Source of the DNA: Trichomonas tenax
Taxonomy: Eukaryota > Parabasalia > Trichomonadida > Trichomonadidae
Direction: 5' to 3'
NCBI GenBank assembly: GCA_023091735.1
Contig: JALKBU010000387.1
Location: 1 to 43,836, forward strand
Length of the DNA: 43,836 bases
The notes beneath the pieces were generated by a model, which saw only the letters and a list, made by a program, of their open reading frames with translations, was not told the origin of the DNA and did no database searches. The translations under genes were made by a program, and so were the position numbers. Each line of letters begins with the position of its first letter. Position 1 is the stretch's first letter. This document shows, one piece after another, positions 1-9,079 of this stretch.

Positions 1-307
1 ATATATCCACAGCATTTTAGATGGGAAAATTTTTCATTTGCCACCAAAATTAGACCTTAAATATTCATACTGGTGGAGAAAAATCGAGATGTTTGAGTAG
101 GCGTAGAAAATTCAGTGACGCCGATTTAATCTAACTTTAAAAAAGCATTATTTTCAAAAAAATAAGATTGCAAGGTTCAAGCATGGGTGACATGGAACCT
201 AAATAAGCATGATTTATTAGTCCAAGCCGTATTGAGCTTGGAAATCCTTAACGCACAGTTTACGTGTCAGATTTTTGGTTCAGGGTCGACCCTTAAACCA
301 AGGACGC
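1..307. other. intergenic, no gene seen
   Basis: AT-rich at the left edge, becoming GC-richer after about position 240, where it approaches the inverted repeat. Frames that stay open here have no ATG start and no recognisable protein pattern. I see no RNA gene. Confidence 0.5.
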
Positions 308-659
308 TTTTTGCCACGGCGTCTCAGGGCGTCCCCGCTGTAAACCATTCAAAATTGAATGGTTTATGGCGTCCCCGACGAAATTTTTTTGACGTTTCGC
401 GTCCCCAAATGAACGACAAATGCGGAAAATTTTCGATGTGTTTTCCGGGGTCGCAGCCCCCGCCTATTAAAGATGAGAGTTGGCGAAGCTTAACAGCACT
501 TGCATGAAGCACAATCACTTAAGAAAGCACTTCTTGTTGGGGCTTTTCATCGGGGATGCTGAAGTTCATTTGGAGACGCGAAGTCTTGAAAAAAATTCGT
601 CGAGGACGCCATAAACTATTCAAAATTGAATGGTTTACAGCGGGGACGCCATGGCAAAA
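308..659. repeat. GC-rich imperfect inverted repeat with nested hairpins
   Basis: The left arm (308-414) and right arm (564-659) are imperfect reverse complements around a spacer of about 150 bases. Both arms carry the GGCGTCCCCG type motif and the same internal near-palindrome (341-366 and 612-637, with 11-base arms TAAACCATTCA/TGAATGGTTTA on the left). The left arm has one extra block of about 10 bases. The right arm contains AGACGCGAAGTCT (574-586), which recurs exactly at 7893-7905. An open frame crosses the element but starts with GTG and is probably not a gene. This could be a MITE-like non-autonomous element or a structured RNA locus. No flanking target-site duplication is evident. Confidence 0.7.
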
Positions 660-821
660 CAATGTCTAAACCAATTATAATCGATATGAAAAAAATGCGG
701 AATTTTATAATCATTTGGAAGCAGATTCATGAATAAATATTCATATATTCTTTTTGTTTTAGATAGGAGTAAAATGAATTAAATACGAACATAGTTTTTA
801 CAAACAAAAATTAAAATTTTT

Positions 822-1400
822 CTATAATAATGTGTCTGCATCATCGAAAAGAGGAACAACCTCCTCATGGAGATGTGGAAATATGAACAAAACGACAATA
901 GCGAGCACAACGATCATAATTGATCCAAATATAACAATATAGAGTGTGTAAGCGGGCGATGAGTTGGAATTTATCAGCTGATTGAATGTTATCGATATTT
1001 CTGCTGTCTGTGTGTAATATGATGAAGAAATTGTCGGTGATTGTGAAATTGAAACAGATCTTGTTGGTGAAGACGATGAAGAAGATTGTGAAGAAGAAGC
1101 CGTTGCCTTGATAGTCATCGATGGCGTTGTCTTTGGTGTCGTAGATGGCGTAGTTTTTGGTGTTGTAGATGGTGTCGTAGATGGAGTCGTAGAAGGTGTA
1201 GTTGAGGGGGTTGTTGATGGTGTTGCTGAGGGCGTCGTCGAAGGAGTCGTTATTGGCGTTCTTTCATATTCTAATAACACGAAATTTAACTTATTTGATT
1301 GATCTATGAAGTCATCGTAGTGCAGGATTCGGTTTTTACTGTTTTCGACGCTGTTTGAGTGTAAGATAAAAAGCTGAAAGAACAAAAACATCGAAAACAT
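822..1400 (-). CDS. mucin-like type I membrane protein with TTPS repeats
   Basis: A 192-residue protein starting at ATG 1400. It has a hydrophobic N-terminal segment that could be a signal peptide (about residues 2-17), a Thr/Pro/Ser stalk built from the four-residue unit TTPS or TTPK (about residues 50-95), a Ser-rich stretch, one transmembrane segment (about 151-174) and an 18-residue cytoplasmic tail. The stalk should be heavily O-glycosylated, as in trichomonad and other protist surface mucins (family knowledge). The tail ends DADTLL, which fits the acidic dileucine sorting pattern [DE]xxxL[LI]; a role in endocytosis or lysosomal routing is inferred. At DNA level the stalk is a degenerate 12-base tandem repeat, so its length is likely variable between isolates. 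I see no known domain and do not assign a function. Confidence 0.7.
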   Translation of the reverse strand: MFSMFLFFQLFILHSNSVENSKNRILHYDDFIDQSNKLNFVLLEYERTPITTPSTTPSATPSTTPSTTPSTTPSTTPSTTPKTTPSTTPKTTPSMTIKATASSSQSSSSSSPTRSVSISQSPTISSSYYTQTAEISITFNQLINSNSSPAYTLYIVIFGSIMIVVLAIVVLFIFPHLHEEVVPLFDDADTLL

Positions 1401-1440
1401 ATGTTATACGTTTATTTTAGTTGGAAAAAATATAATTCCA

Positions 1441-1830
1441 ATTTTACAATAAAAACAGAACTGCTATATAATGTTTTTCACATTTCAATCATTAAAATCG
1501 AAAAATAATTTTTGAAATTTGGAAAATTTTAAAATGCTTTTTAACACTGAACCTTCAATATACAACTATTTTATATTATATTTATCGCTTTAAAATCGAA
1601 GAATAATTTGATTTTTCAAAAAAAATTAAAATTACATTCTTGTGATGAAAATAGAGTATATTATTAATGTATGTCCTATTTTCATCATTAAAATCGAAAA
1701 ATAATTTTTGAAATTTCGAAAAATGAATTTCCATTTTGAGAATGAATTTCGAATATATGAATTTTGTATATCTTATTTTTATCATCAAAACTAAAAAATA
1801 ATTTGTAAATTTAAATTTACATTTTGATGA
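1441..1830. repeat. degenerate tandem repeat, unit about 98 bases
   Basis: A core like attaaaatcgaaaaataatt recurs at 1491, 1589, 1687 and about 1784, a spacing of 98, 98 and 97 bases. The first and third copies match best. The rest of each unit is diverged AT-rich DNA. It fills the spacer between the divergent mucin-like and Rho GEF genes. A frame on the minus strand (1582-1833) is a by-product of the repeat. Confidence 0.6.
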
Positions 1831-1944
1831 CAAATATAGGCAATAAAATTGATCTAAAGTCTATTAAACAAAGCAAAATGCAAAATAAAAAAACATTGAA
1901 ATAAAAATTCATAAATGTGACAGTTTTATAAAAATAGTAAAAAA

Positions 1945-3210
1945 ATGAGTGAACAGAACAATCACCTTGACATTCCATATCCTGAGAAGGATGAGTTGTG
2001 GGCCCCAGTTCGTTCCGAAATCATAGCCAAAATCCTGAGGGCTGAAAAGCAGTACGTTCAACACTTATATCATTTCATTTTCGAAATCCGCGTCGCTTTG
2101 GCTGAAGCTTCCGAAAACAACAAAATCAAAATTTTTCCTGACGAAGTCGAAAACCTTTTCAGGAGAATTGCGCCAATTTACAAACTCAATTTAAACTTTT
2201 TAACGCTTCTCGAGTCCTCCATTGCTTCTGACATCGCACAGAGCAAAATTGGAGACTGCTTCAACAGCACAGTCACTTTATTCAAAGCTTACATTGAATA
2301 CGCGAATGATTTTGGTCCTGGAATTAATGCTTTAGAAGCACAGTTCAAATCCGATCCAAACCTGTCGCCGACACTCCGCGACTTCGAGTCTAACATCGGT
2401 TTGACTGTTTTGGAGCTCCTTCGTCTTCCTGTTGAACGTTTACCGAGATATCGCCAGCAAATGTTCAATCTGCTCAAAGTTACACCGCGCGAACACCTCG
2501 ATAGACCAGGTGCCGTCGCTGCTTTCATCCAGATTTCACCTATGTGTGATCCATTTATTGAATTACTCAATAAATCAGGTTATTCGACATTGGAGCATAT
2601 TGATGCACAGTACCAGAACATTCATCTCAAAGGAAAACAGAGATATCTCATGTTTAATGATCAATTGAAATGTTTTACTGATTCTGGTGTCGTTGATATC
2701 AAGATTTGGCTGTTTTCGGACTCAGTTCTCATCGGATTACCAATCAAGCCAATTCTTACACCAGTTCTTTACTCCATTAAGAACATCAAATCAATTCCTG
2801 TTGATTTGCCTTCTCCTTATGAGCACGGTGTCGATTTTTTGACTTCCGTTGATTCATACAGAATTGTCTTCCCCAACATGAAGCGCCAGGAGTATTTCTG
2901 CGAAGTTTGTGAGAATTTAATCATTGATCTCAAGATTGGTAAAGATGCACCACCGCTTGCACCAGTCAGGACGCCATCAAGTGATGTGAAGGACTGCATG
3001 CTCTGCGGAAAAGCGTTCAATCTCGCCATTAAACCAATGGAATGCGCTTTCTGCAGGAAATGGTTCTGCAAGAAGTGTGTTACAACGCAGGAAATCAATA
3101 TAAGGAAGTACAATGTATGCAAGACATGCCACTCTGACAGGTCTCGAGCACCTTGCCCACATATGTTGATTGATTACAATATAAGCAAAGTTTTTACACA
3201 AGGCGATTAA
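1945..3210 (+). CDS. RhoGEF with DH, PH and FYVE-type zinc finger
   Basis: A 421-residue protein resembling the FGD family of Rho/Cdc42 exchange factors. A DH (Dbl homology) domain spans about residues 22-210: the N-terminal helix carries the EIIAKILRAEKQYVQHL pattern and the C-terminal conserved helix reads LPVERLPRYRQQM. A PH-like region follows (about 225-335). A cysteine-rich finger begins at C351 with CxxC, continues CAFCRKWFCKKC and ends CKTC near residue 395. That is FYVE spacing, but the basic RRHHCR signature for PI3P is not intact, so lipid binding is uncertain. Its role would be loading GTP onto Rho-family GTPases at membranes, driving actin changes. ATG 1945 follows a stop-rich AT leader; TCATAAATG at 1909 could be an initiator. 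A RhoGAP gene lies at 21898 in the same window. Confidence 0.88.
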   Translation: MSEQNNHLDIPYPEKDELWAPVRSEIIAKILRAEKQYVQHLYHFIFEIRVALAEASENNKIKIFPDEVENLFRRIAPIYKLNLNFLTLLESSIASDIAQSKIGDCFNSTVTLFKAYIEYANDFGPGINALEAQFKSDPNLSPTLRDFESNIGLTVLELLRLPVERLPRYRQQMFNLLKVTPREHLDRPGAVAAFIQISPMCDPFIELLNKSGYSTLEHIDAQYQNIHLKGKQRYLMFNDQLKCFTDSGVVDIKIWLFSDSVLIGLPIKPILTPVLYSIKNIKSIPVDLPSPYEHGVDFLTSVDSYRIVFPNMKRQEYFCEVCENLIIDLKIGKDAPPLAPVRTPSSDVKDCMLCGKAFNLAIKPMECAFCRKWFCKKCVTTQEINIRKYNVCKTCHSDRSRAPCPHMLIDYNISKVFTQGD

Positions 3211-3686
3211 TTATTATATTTTTTCATTAGTATATCATATTGATGTTAAATATTTTGTATTTTCAACGATTTTTTCCTCATCAAATTAATTCTTTAATCT
3301 TTTCACAACGCTGCAATATGATGATTGAATTAGAAAACATCTACATATGAATACTATCGATTTACTTACATATGATTAAAATTATTCTTGATCTACAATG
3401 TCTTCTTCTAACATTGCTATGGTTATAATACTTTTCATGTAAATAGTATAGATTTAATGTGCTTTTGATCTTCTTGAAAATGATAAAAATTCATCTAAAT
3501 CTACAATATTTTCTCCTAACATTATAAAATTTAGAATACGCTTCATGCAGATAGTATAGATTTAGTGTGTTTCTGACTGTAATAGCGAAATTTAAAATAA
3601 AGGAAAAATAAATTGTTGATTTCGGAGGCTTCCGAAGAAAATACAACGAGAAGCATCAAATAGAAATAATTTAATAATAAAAAACA
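3211..3686. repeat. intergenic with a two-copy direct repeat (period 108)
   Basis: About 80 bases starting near 3391 recur starting near 3499. Both copies run from atctacaat through ctaacatt to atagtatagattta, with scattered mismatches. The spacer lies between two convergent genes and shows no coding pattern. Confidence 0.55.
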
Positions 3687-4802
3687 TTAAACACCGTTCG
3701 GAATATTTGCCGGACGATGAGTGAAAGTGGGAGTTCTCGTGGTTCTTCCCATTTTGAGCATTCCTGGGCCCTGCACAGGCTTAATCTGAGAACCTGACCT
3801 CGACCTCTGCACGATTGTAGGTGGCATTCGCGGTTTTGGAGCTGCTTCTTCAGCAGCTTCTTCCGCAAATCCAACGAACGGTGAAAAAACGCCGTGCTCA
3901 GATCTGAGACCTGTTCTGTCGATACCCTTTAAGACTGTGTTGATTGTTTTCGTTTGTAACGGCGGAAGTTGTGATTTATCCATATTTCGATTTCCAGGTG
4001 CCAATTTGAGCCATGGGTGCTGCAGGATCTGTTCGCATGAAGGACGTTCGTTAGGACGCACTTTTAATAGAGATCTTATTAAATCTTCGCATGCTGGGTT
4101 TATTCCTTTAGGAATAGTATAGTTCGCTGTTGTAATCTGTTTAATCATGACTGGAGTGTTTGAAGGGTTCCAAGGATGTTCTCCTGTTGCTAATTCGAAT
4201 AAAATAACGCCGAGACTCCAAATATCGCTTTTCTTTCCATCATATTGAACCTGTTTGAGGCACTCCGGTGCTGAAAAGAAAGGCGAACCGCAAAAAGTTT
4301 TCATTTTTTTATCATCTGTAATATAACCGCACAAACCGAAATCTGAGATTTTAATGTAAGGAAACTGCGTTACGAGAACGTTCTGAGGCTTTAAGTCTCG
4401 ATGAGCGACGCCTCTGTTGTGGCAATATCCGACTGCAGAAACAATTTGTTGAAAAACATAAGCGATTTGCGTTTCACGGAAGTGCTTTGACTGTGATATG
4501 ACCGCATAAAGGTCACCGCCGGGGCAGTAATCTAAAACTAAAAAGAATCGAACATTATCGGAGAAGAAATCATGTAATTGAATGATATTTTCGTGTTTTA
4601 AGTAAGCCATAACGTCTATTTCGCGCTGTAGTCTTTCTTTGTCACCTTCTTTTTCGACTAATTGTATGTCAATAACTTTTACAGCGACATAATTTGCATT
4701 TCCTTTCTTCTTTCCCGCGTAGACAGTAGAGAACGCGCCGTGGCCGATCTCCTCCAGAAGAGTATAGTCACGGATCTCAAATGGCAATGCCACTTGATTC
4801 AT
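3687..4802 (-). CDS. Ser/Thr protein kinase, CAMK/AMPK-like
   Basis: A 371-residue protein with a complete kinase domain at about residues 13-266 and a basic, Pro/Ser-containing tail. The glycine loop is GHGAFSTV (20-27), the ATP lysine K42 (VAVK), the helix-C glutamate E61, the catalytic loop HRDLKPQN (134-141), DFG at 154-156, and the activation segment TFCGSPFFSAPE ends at 180. The DIWSLGVILFELATGEHPW segment and the TFCGSP motif place it in the CAMK group (AMPK/CHK1/ULK-like). All catalytic residues are present, so it should be active. The threonine in TFCGSP is a probable phosphorylation site. The tail (about 267-371) has no recognised domain and contains poly-Glu/Ala and RSRSGS segments. 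It starts at ATG 4802, 61 bases from a GC-rich hairpin. Confidence 0.92.
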   Translation of the reverse strand: MNQVALPFEIRDYTLLEEIGHGAFSTVYAGKKKGNANYVAVKVIDIQLVEKEGDKERLQREIDVMAYLKHENIIQLHDFFSDNVRFFLVLDYCPGGDLYAVISQSKHFRETQIAYVFQQIVSAVGYCHNRGVAHRDLKPQNVLVTQFPYIKISDFGLCGYITDDKKMKTFCGSPFFSAPECLKQVQYDGKKSDIWSLGVILFELATGEHPWNPSNTPVMIKQITTANYTIPKGINPACEDLIRSLLKVRPNERPSCEQILQHPWLKLAPGNRNMDKSQLPPLQTKTINTVLKGIDRTGLRSEHGVFSPFVGFAEEAAEEAAPKPRMPPTIVQRSRSGSQIKPVQGPGMLKMGRTTRTPTFTHRPANIPNGV

Positions 4803-4862
4803 AAAGAAAAACGAGAAAGGAAATAAAAAACGATATGTAAACTCTACCCATAAATTTTAATA

Positions 4863-4946
4863 AAATGTTGTCAACTTTTGAGAGAAGGACTTCGAAGCGA
4901 GCGTAGCGAAGAGTAAAAGGCCAATCGCCCAAAAGTTGCAACATTT
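4863..4946. repeat. long hairpin with GC-rich loop
   Basis: Arms 4863-4880 (aaatgttgtcaacttttg) and 4930-4946 (caaaagttgcaacattt) are reverse complements except for one bulged T. The loop is much richer in G+C than its surroundings. It holds a nested stem CTTCG/CGAAG and the string GACTTCGAAGCGAGC, which resembles pieces of the element at 7890-8023. It lies just upstream of the CAMK-like kinase start. This may be a structured RNA, an insulator-like hairpin or a small mobile element relic. Confidence 0.6.
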
Positions 4947-6396
4947 AAGAATTCTCTGTGAATTCAAAATTTGAAATTAGGTTCAAAATTGAATCAGAAC
5001 AAAATATCATATGATCTATTCAATTAACTTTAAAAAATTTTCGATTTGAGGTTGTTGCGCAAACTTCTCAAAAAGCAGATTTTTAATGGTCCATTAGAGC
5101 AATTTACTAGGATATCTCGCCCATGATATTTAATTCAGTCCTCCAAATCCCATGCGGCCATCGATTAGGGAACCAATCCCATCAAAATGCAGAAGCTATT
5201 TTGATATTATCGAAATCCAAATTCCTAAATGAACAGAGTACATTGTTCCTTTATACAAGCGCTCTTTTCATGGTGCCATTATTCATTGCTTTTATCTAAA
5301 ATCTTTGTTTTTTAATAAAAAGTTGTAAAAAAGTGATAAAAATTGAATTGAATAATTTAAAACTTGTTGTAAGATTCAATTTTGAACGGATTTCAGATTT
5401 TGAATTGAAAAGAATTTCTTCAATCGTTATGCCTTGAATTTTGAGATCAAATTCTCCTTAGGTTTTTCACCTTGAAATGATAATAGAAAATCGATTTTTA
5501 GTGGGTGTAATAACTTTATTGACTTCATCTGATTTCCAAAAACCGTTAATATTTTTAATGGAAGTCTCCATTTGATGAAAGGGTTCTCTATGTATTCCAT
5601 CAAATTTTAAGGATCATACTTCTATATCAGATCACTGTTGACCAGAAACTCAACTCCATTCTTAATATTTGAGTCATTCCAATATTAGATATTGTTATTT
5701 CTTTGACCTACCTTAAAACGAAGCATACAATTCATTTCTCCCATGACTCTAGTCTTAATGTTGTTATATAAATTGTGGTTTTAATAAAAACACCCCCCGA
5801 AAAATAGATTTTTTTATATTTCAAGATTAAAAACTGTGGGAAAATTTAAAATTCTCAAAATTCAATGAATAACGATTTCAAAATTTTGTAAACTATTCAA
5901 TTAAATTTTATATTGTCATTCGTTTGTGTTTCGGTTTATTACGCGTTATTTGAACTCTTTAGCAAAATTTTGAACTGGTAATTTTAATTTTTGGAATTTT
6001 TTAGCAAGACGAAATTAGACAAATAAATTTTTACATATAACATATACATCTGTATTTTAAGCTATTTTAACTGTGTTGGTTGATTTATATGTGAGATATT
6101 ATCAAAATAGAATTGATTGTGATCATGAGGTTTTTTCTGTGATTGAAACAATTATACCATGTCATGGGATTGTGTTTGATAGGTAACAAATTCTCTAAAT
6201 ATTCATTTGGATGATTTCCGAGTCGAAAGTGTCATCGATATAATATGTTTTATAGTTATGGTTTGTCATTTGCATCACAATATAAGCATTTTGTAACTAT
6301 TGGTGTTTGCTAAACACAGAAATTTTATTTTGCCAAAAGAAATAAGAAGACGACTCGGAAGATGAATGAATTTAAATCTATTTCGACTTCAGAAAG
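4947..6396. other. intergenic, no gene seen
   Basis: About 1.45 kb of AT-rich DNA dense in stops on both strands. I found no RNA gene or clear repeat. Homology with the other family copies begins only about 12 bases before the pseudogene start at 6397. Confidence 0.5.
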
Positions 6397-7215
6397 ATGT
6401 CCATTCATATGGAATGATCCGACTGCTTTAATGCTACAGACTACATGAAGAAATACAACGAAAATGAATAGATCGAAGTAAATTCAGGAAATTATTATAT
6501 CAGCTTCTCTGCGTATTATAAGCAGATCAAACTTGGTGCAGCTCGATTCAATATTGAAAATTCAACATTTTCTGAATGTTCATCTTCAGGAAATAATTAT
6601 AGAGAATCTCTTTATTGTAATAGTAAAGGCTATTTTGCTCAAGACAGAACTTGTTACTATAGATCTGCAACAAGTTCAGATAGGTCTCTGTCTTTCTATT
6701 TTCACGTTTTTGATGATGAAACAACGCCTAATTTTCTCAATCCCTACAATGGTATTATGTGTTTCAAAGTTGGAATTGTCGTGGTTTAGTTGTGATAGAT
6801 AACTTTACAGAGCTTTCCTCTAATATAAGCATGACATCAAGTGGTTGCCTCATTTATTCAGGTTACTATCAACTCGGTGGAACTCTGAACATTTCTCTCA
6901 AATTTAACAATATATGAAATAGCTCACAAGAACGAGCTGCAATTGTTGGAATTTATGCAAATGAATGTTAGTGAAAACAGAAGAGAATGGCCATTTTATG
7001 AAGGAATTAGTTCAAGAAGCAGAGATTATGTTCTTAAACATTTTTGCATTTTTGGAAACATAGGTGGACCTCTACTTGAAATCACTGATGAAAGAAGCAC
7101 AATCACATTAAACGCATGTTACTTTGATTCAGAAACAACAACCAACAATGATTCTTATTCAACTTCTTTGGGTAACTATTTATATTTAAACAATTTTAAG
7201 GCTCTTTATGCATAA
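6397..7215 (+). pseudogene. degraded beta-helix-like surface protein, copy A
   Basis: This is the most decayed member of a family seen four times in the window. From ATG 6397 the frame breaks at TGA 6415 and again at a TAG soon after. Past about 6490 a different frame carries the family pattern SGNYYISF.AYY, then FSECSSS and then DRTCYYRS. Further frame changes follow, with the last open piece at 6943-7215 (ending in a CYFDSETT motif shared with copy C). Alternating short hydrophobic segments with C, N and G turns suggest a right-handed beta-helix of the Pmp-like kind known from trichomonad surfaces; that fold is inferred. Many nonsense and frameshift lesions make it a pseudogene. ORFs in the wrong frame (6533-6802) are shadows of it. 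Confidence 0.75.
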
Positions 7216-7889
7216 ATTGTCAAAATCAAACCAAGAATCATTTAAAAAACAAATTGCATAAATTGGCTTTCATTTGGAATTAGATTCACGGTTAAACATT
7301 CCTACTCTCTGTTGATCATCAGTCCCAGCTAAATAAACCTTTGTTTCTATATACATTTCAAAATAAATTATGATTTTTGTAAAAAAAATAAGAGATTTGC
7401 AAAGCTTTGTTATAAAAATAAGCATTACATAACTTAAAAATGTCAATGTGCGATGATGACCATAAAAAATCGAAAATATATTTCTGTTCAAGCAGGAAGT
7501 ATTAACATCGACGTGGAATAACCATGAAATTTGTTTTATATTACTCAACCATGTAAAATTCTATATGTGTATTAATTTTAAACTGTGTTTACTTCTCTAA
7601 CTCAATAATTTGTTAAAAAATATTTGAATCAAAACAATGTTTAAGCGACAATAATATTTAATATTTTGATAATCAACTATATTCAATCCATCAATTTTAG
7701 TCATTAGTGCTGTGATGAAAGAAAATGTATTTTGAAATGGTACATTTTTAATAATTTCTTTATGATAAATTTCAAAAGCTTATGCATCATGGCAATAATA
7801 TAAAGGAAAGAGATGAGTAATTTGTTAAACTAAAAAGTTTAGATAGATTTGTAAGATCTTACTTACAAAGATAAAAAAGAAAAGGGTTG
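7216..7889. other. intergenic, no gene seen
   Basis: AT-rich. A 92-codon minus-strand frame (7270-7548) begins with TTG, not ATG, and has no recognisable pattern, so I do not call it. Confidence 0.45.
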
Positions 7890-8023
7890 AATAGACGCGA
7901 AGTCTGCGCAGGTACTCGACCTGCGGTTGATGCCGCATTTAAACGCTTGAGACACGAAGTCTGAAAAGCGAGCAGACACCAAAATTTTTGCACAATAGCC
8001 ACGAAGGCAATGACACGAAGTCA
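7890..8023. other. GC-rich, strongly foldable element, possible structured RNA
   Basis: About 53 percent G+C over 7891-7980, in DNA that is otherwise AT-rich. Three mini-hairpins of one type occur at 7893-7905 (AGACGCGAAGTCT), 7950-7962 (AGACACGAAGTCT) and 8011-8023 (TGACACGAAGTCA). Within 7902-7977 the ends GTCTGC/GCAGAC pair and enclose CGCAGGT/ACCTGCG (7907-7913/7919-7925), TGCGG/CCGCA (7922-7926/7933-7937, competing with the former) and CGCTT/AAGCG (7944-7948/7966-7970), the last containing AGAC/GTCT. That is a three-armed 76-nt outline, but there is no canonical T-loop, so it is not an ordinary tRNA. The strand is unknown. Its right end overlaps the TGA stop of the CDK-like kinase, so it may also be the start of that gene's 3' UTR. 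Confidence 0.5.
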
Positions 8024-9052
8024 GTTACACACCAAGAGAACAGGAGGTGGACGAATAAGCGGTGTAATAGCAATCGGCAATTCGTTCACTGTTTGAATCT
8101 CCGGGAGTGCCAGTGGTGGGGCCTCCTCCAAATTGGAGAAGAAAGAATTCCGCAATAGCTCTGAGGCGCTAGGCCTGTTGCTTGGATTCAAGCTGAGCAT
8201 GGATGTGATAATATCAAAAGCGCCAGCAAGCTCCTGTGGCAATTTATCCTTAAGAAGCTGCTCGAGCGTTCTAGGATAAATATGGAGCATCGATGCAAGA
8301 CGCCAATTAGGAAGTTGACAAAAATAATCTCCATCTGTTTGATTATCGTCATCGGGGGATGGTGAAGGGGTTCCAGTAACTCTAAATATTTTGTCCAATT
8401 GCGATAAGTCAGTGCAAGCAGATGGGAATTTCTCACCTGTAGCAAGCTCAAAAAATATTATTCCGGCGGACCAAATGTCTATCGCAGTTGTATAGTCGTT
8501 AGAGCCTAAAATAAGCTCCGGTGCACGATAAGCGAGCGATGCTACCTTGGATGAGAGCTGGTTTGAATTAAGCTGCCGAGACAAACCGAAGTCTGTGATT
8601 TTGAGTGTTTTCCCACCTTTTATGAGGATGTTGGCGGGCTTGAGGTCGCGGTGTGCGAAGCCTGCCTCGTGCAGCACATTCAATCCGTTAAGAAGTTGAA
8701 ACATTAAATTCTTGACCTGGGAAGGACGAAGACGAGGTTGAACTGAGAGTTGTTTTTGTAGGTCACTTTCACAGTACTCCAGCATAATAGAGACGTCAGT
8801 CAGAGATCTTGACACACCATAATATTTAACGATATTCTCGTGTGTGAACGTCTGGAGAACAGTGAGTTCCCTATAAAATGAGAGTGAAAGCCCAATCTTT
8901 GGGTCGAACGGCCTTATCTGCTTCAGCGCGATAATCCGATTATTAAGCTGATCTAAAGCTTTAAATACGCTTCCGTATGCTCCGGAACCGACATTCTCGA
9001 TTATACGGAAGCGCGTTGAGGCATTATATTTCCCGGGGCTGTGCGCGTCCAT
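8021..9052 (-). CDS. CDK-like (CMGC group) protein kinase
   Basis: A 343-residue kinase, nearly all catalytic domain. The glycine loop is GSGAYGSV (22-29), the ATP lysine K44 (ALK), and E62 lies in a helix C reading SFYRELTVLQ where canonical CDKs have PSTAIRE. HRDLKPAN is at 134-141, DFG at 154-156, then SLAYRAPE and the CMGC-type insert region. The VASLAYRAPELILG sequence is typical of CDKs and relatives. The T-loop position before VASL holds serines rather than the usual threonine. It should be an active cyclin-dependent or CDK-like kinase, but the divergent helix C leaves the cyclin partner unknown (CDK7/10/11-like or a lineage-specific CDK). The Pro-rich tail ends at a TGA inside a GC-rich hairpin. 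A good initiator lies 28-40 bases upstream of the ATG. Confidence 0.9.
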   Translation of the reverse strand: MDAHSPGKYNASTRFRIIENVGSGAYGSVFKALDQLNNRIIALKQIRPFDPKIGLSLSFYRELTVLQTFTHENIVKYYGVSRSLTDVSIMLEYCESDLQKQLSVQPRLRPSQVKNLMFQLLNGLNVLHEAGFAHRDLKPANILIKGGKTLKITDFGLSRQLNSNQLSSKVASLAYRAPELILGSNDYTTAIDIWSAGIIFFELATGEKFPSACTDLSQLDKIFRVTGTPSPSPDDDNQTDGDYFCQLPNWRLASMLHIYPRTLEQLLKDKLPQELAGAFDIITSMLSLNPSNRPSASELLRNSFFSNLEEAPPLALPEIQTVNELPIAITPLIRPPPVLLVCN

Positions 9053-9079
9053 TTAAAAAAAGAAGGACGCAATAAAAAA

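Noticed and set aside
187..507. 106-codon frame across the left inverted-repeat arm
   Set aside because: GTG start, and it tracks a repetitive structured element rather than a protein.
7270..7548. 92-codon minus-strand frame
   Set aside because: It begins with TTG, has no ATG near its start and shows no family pattern.
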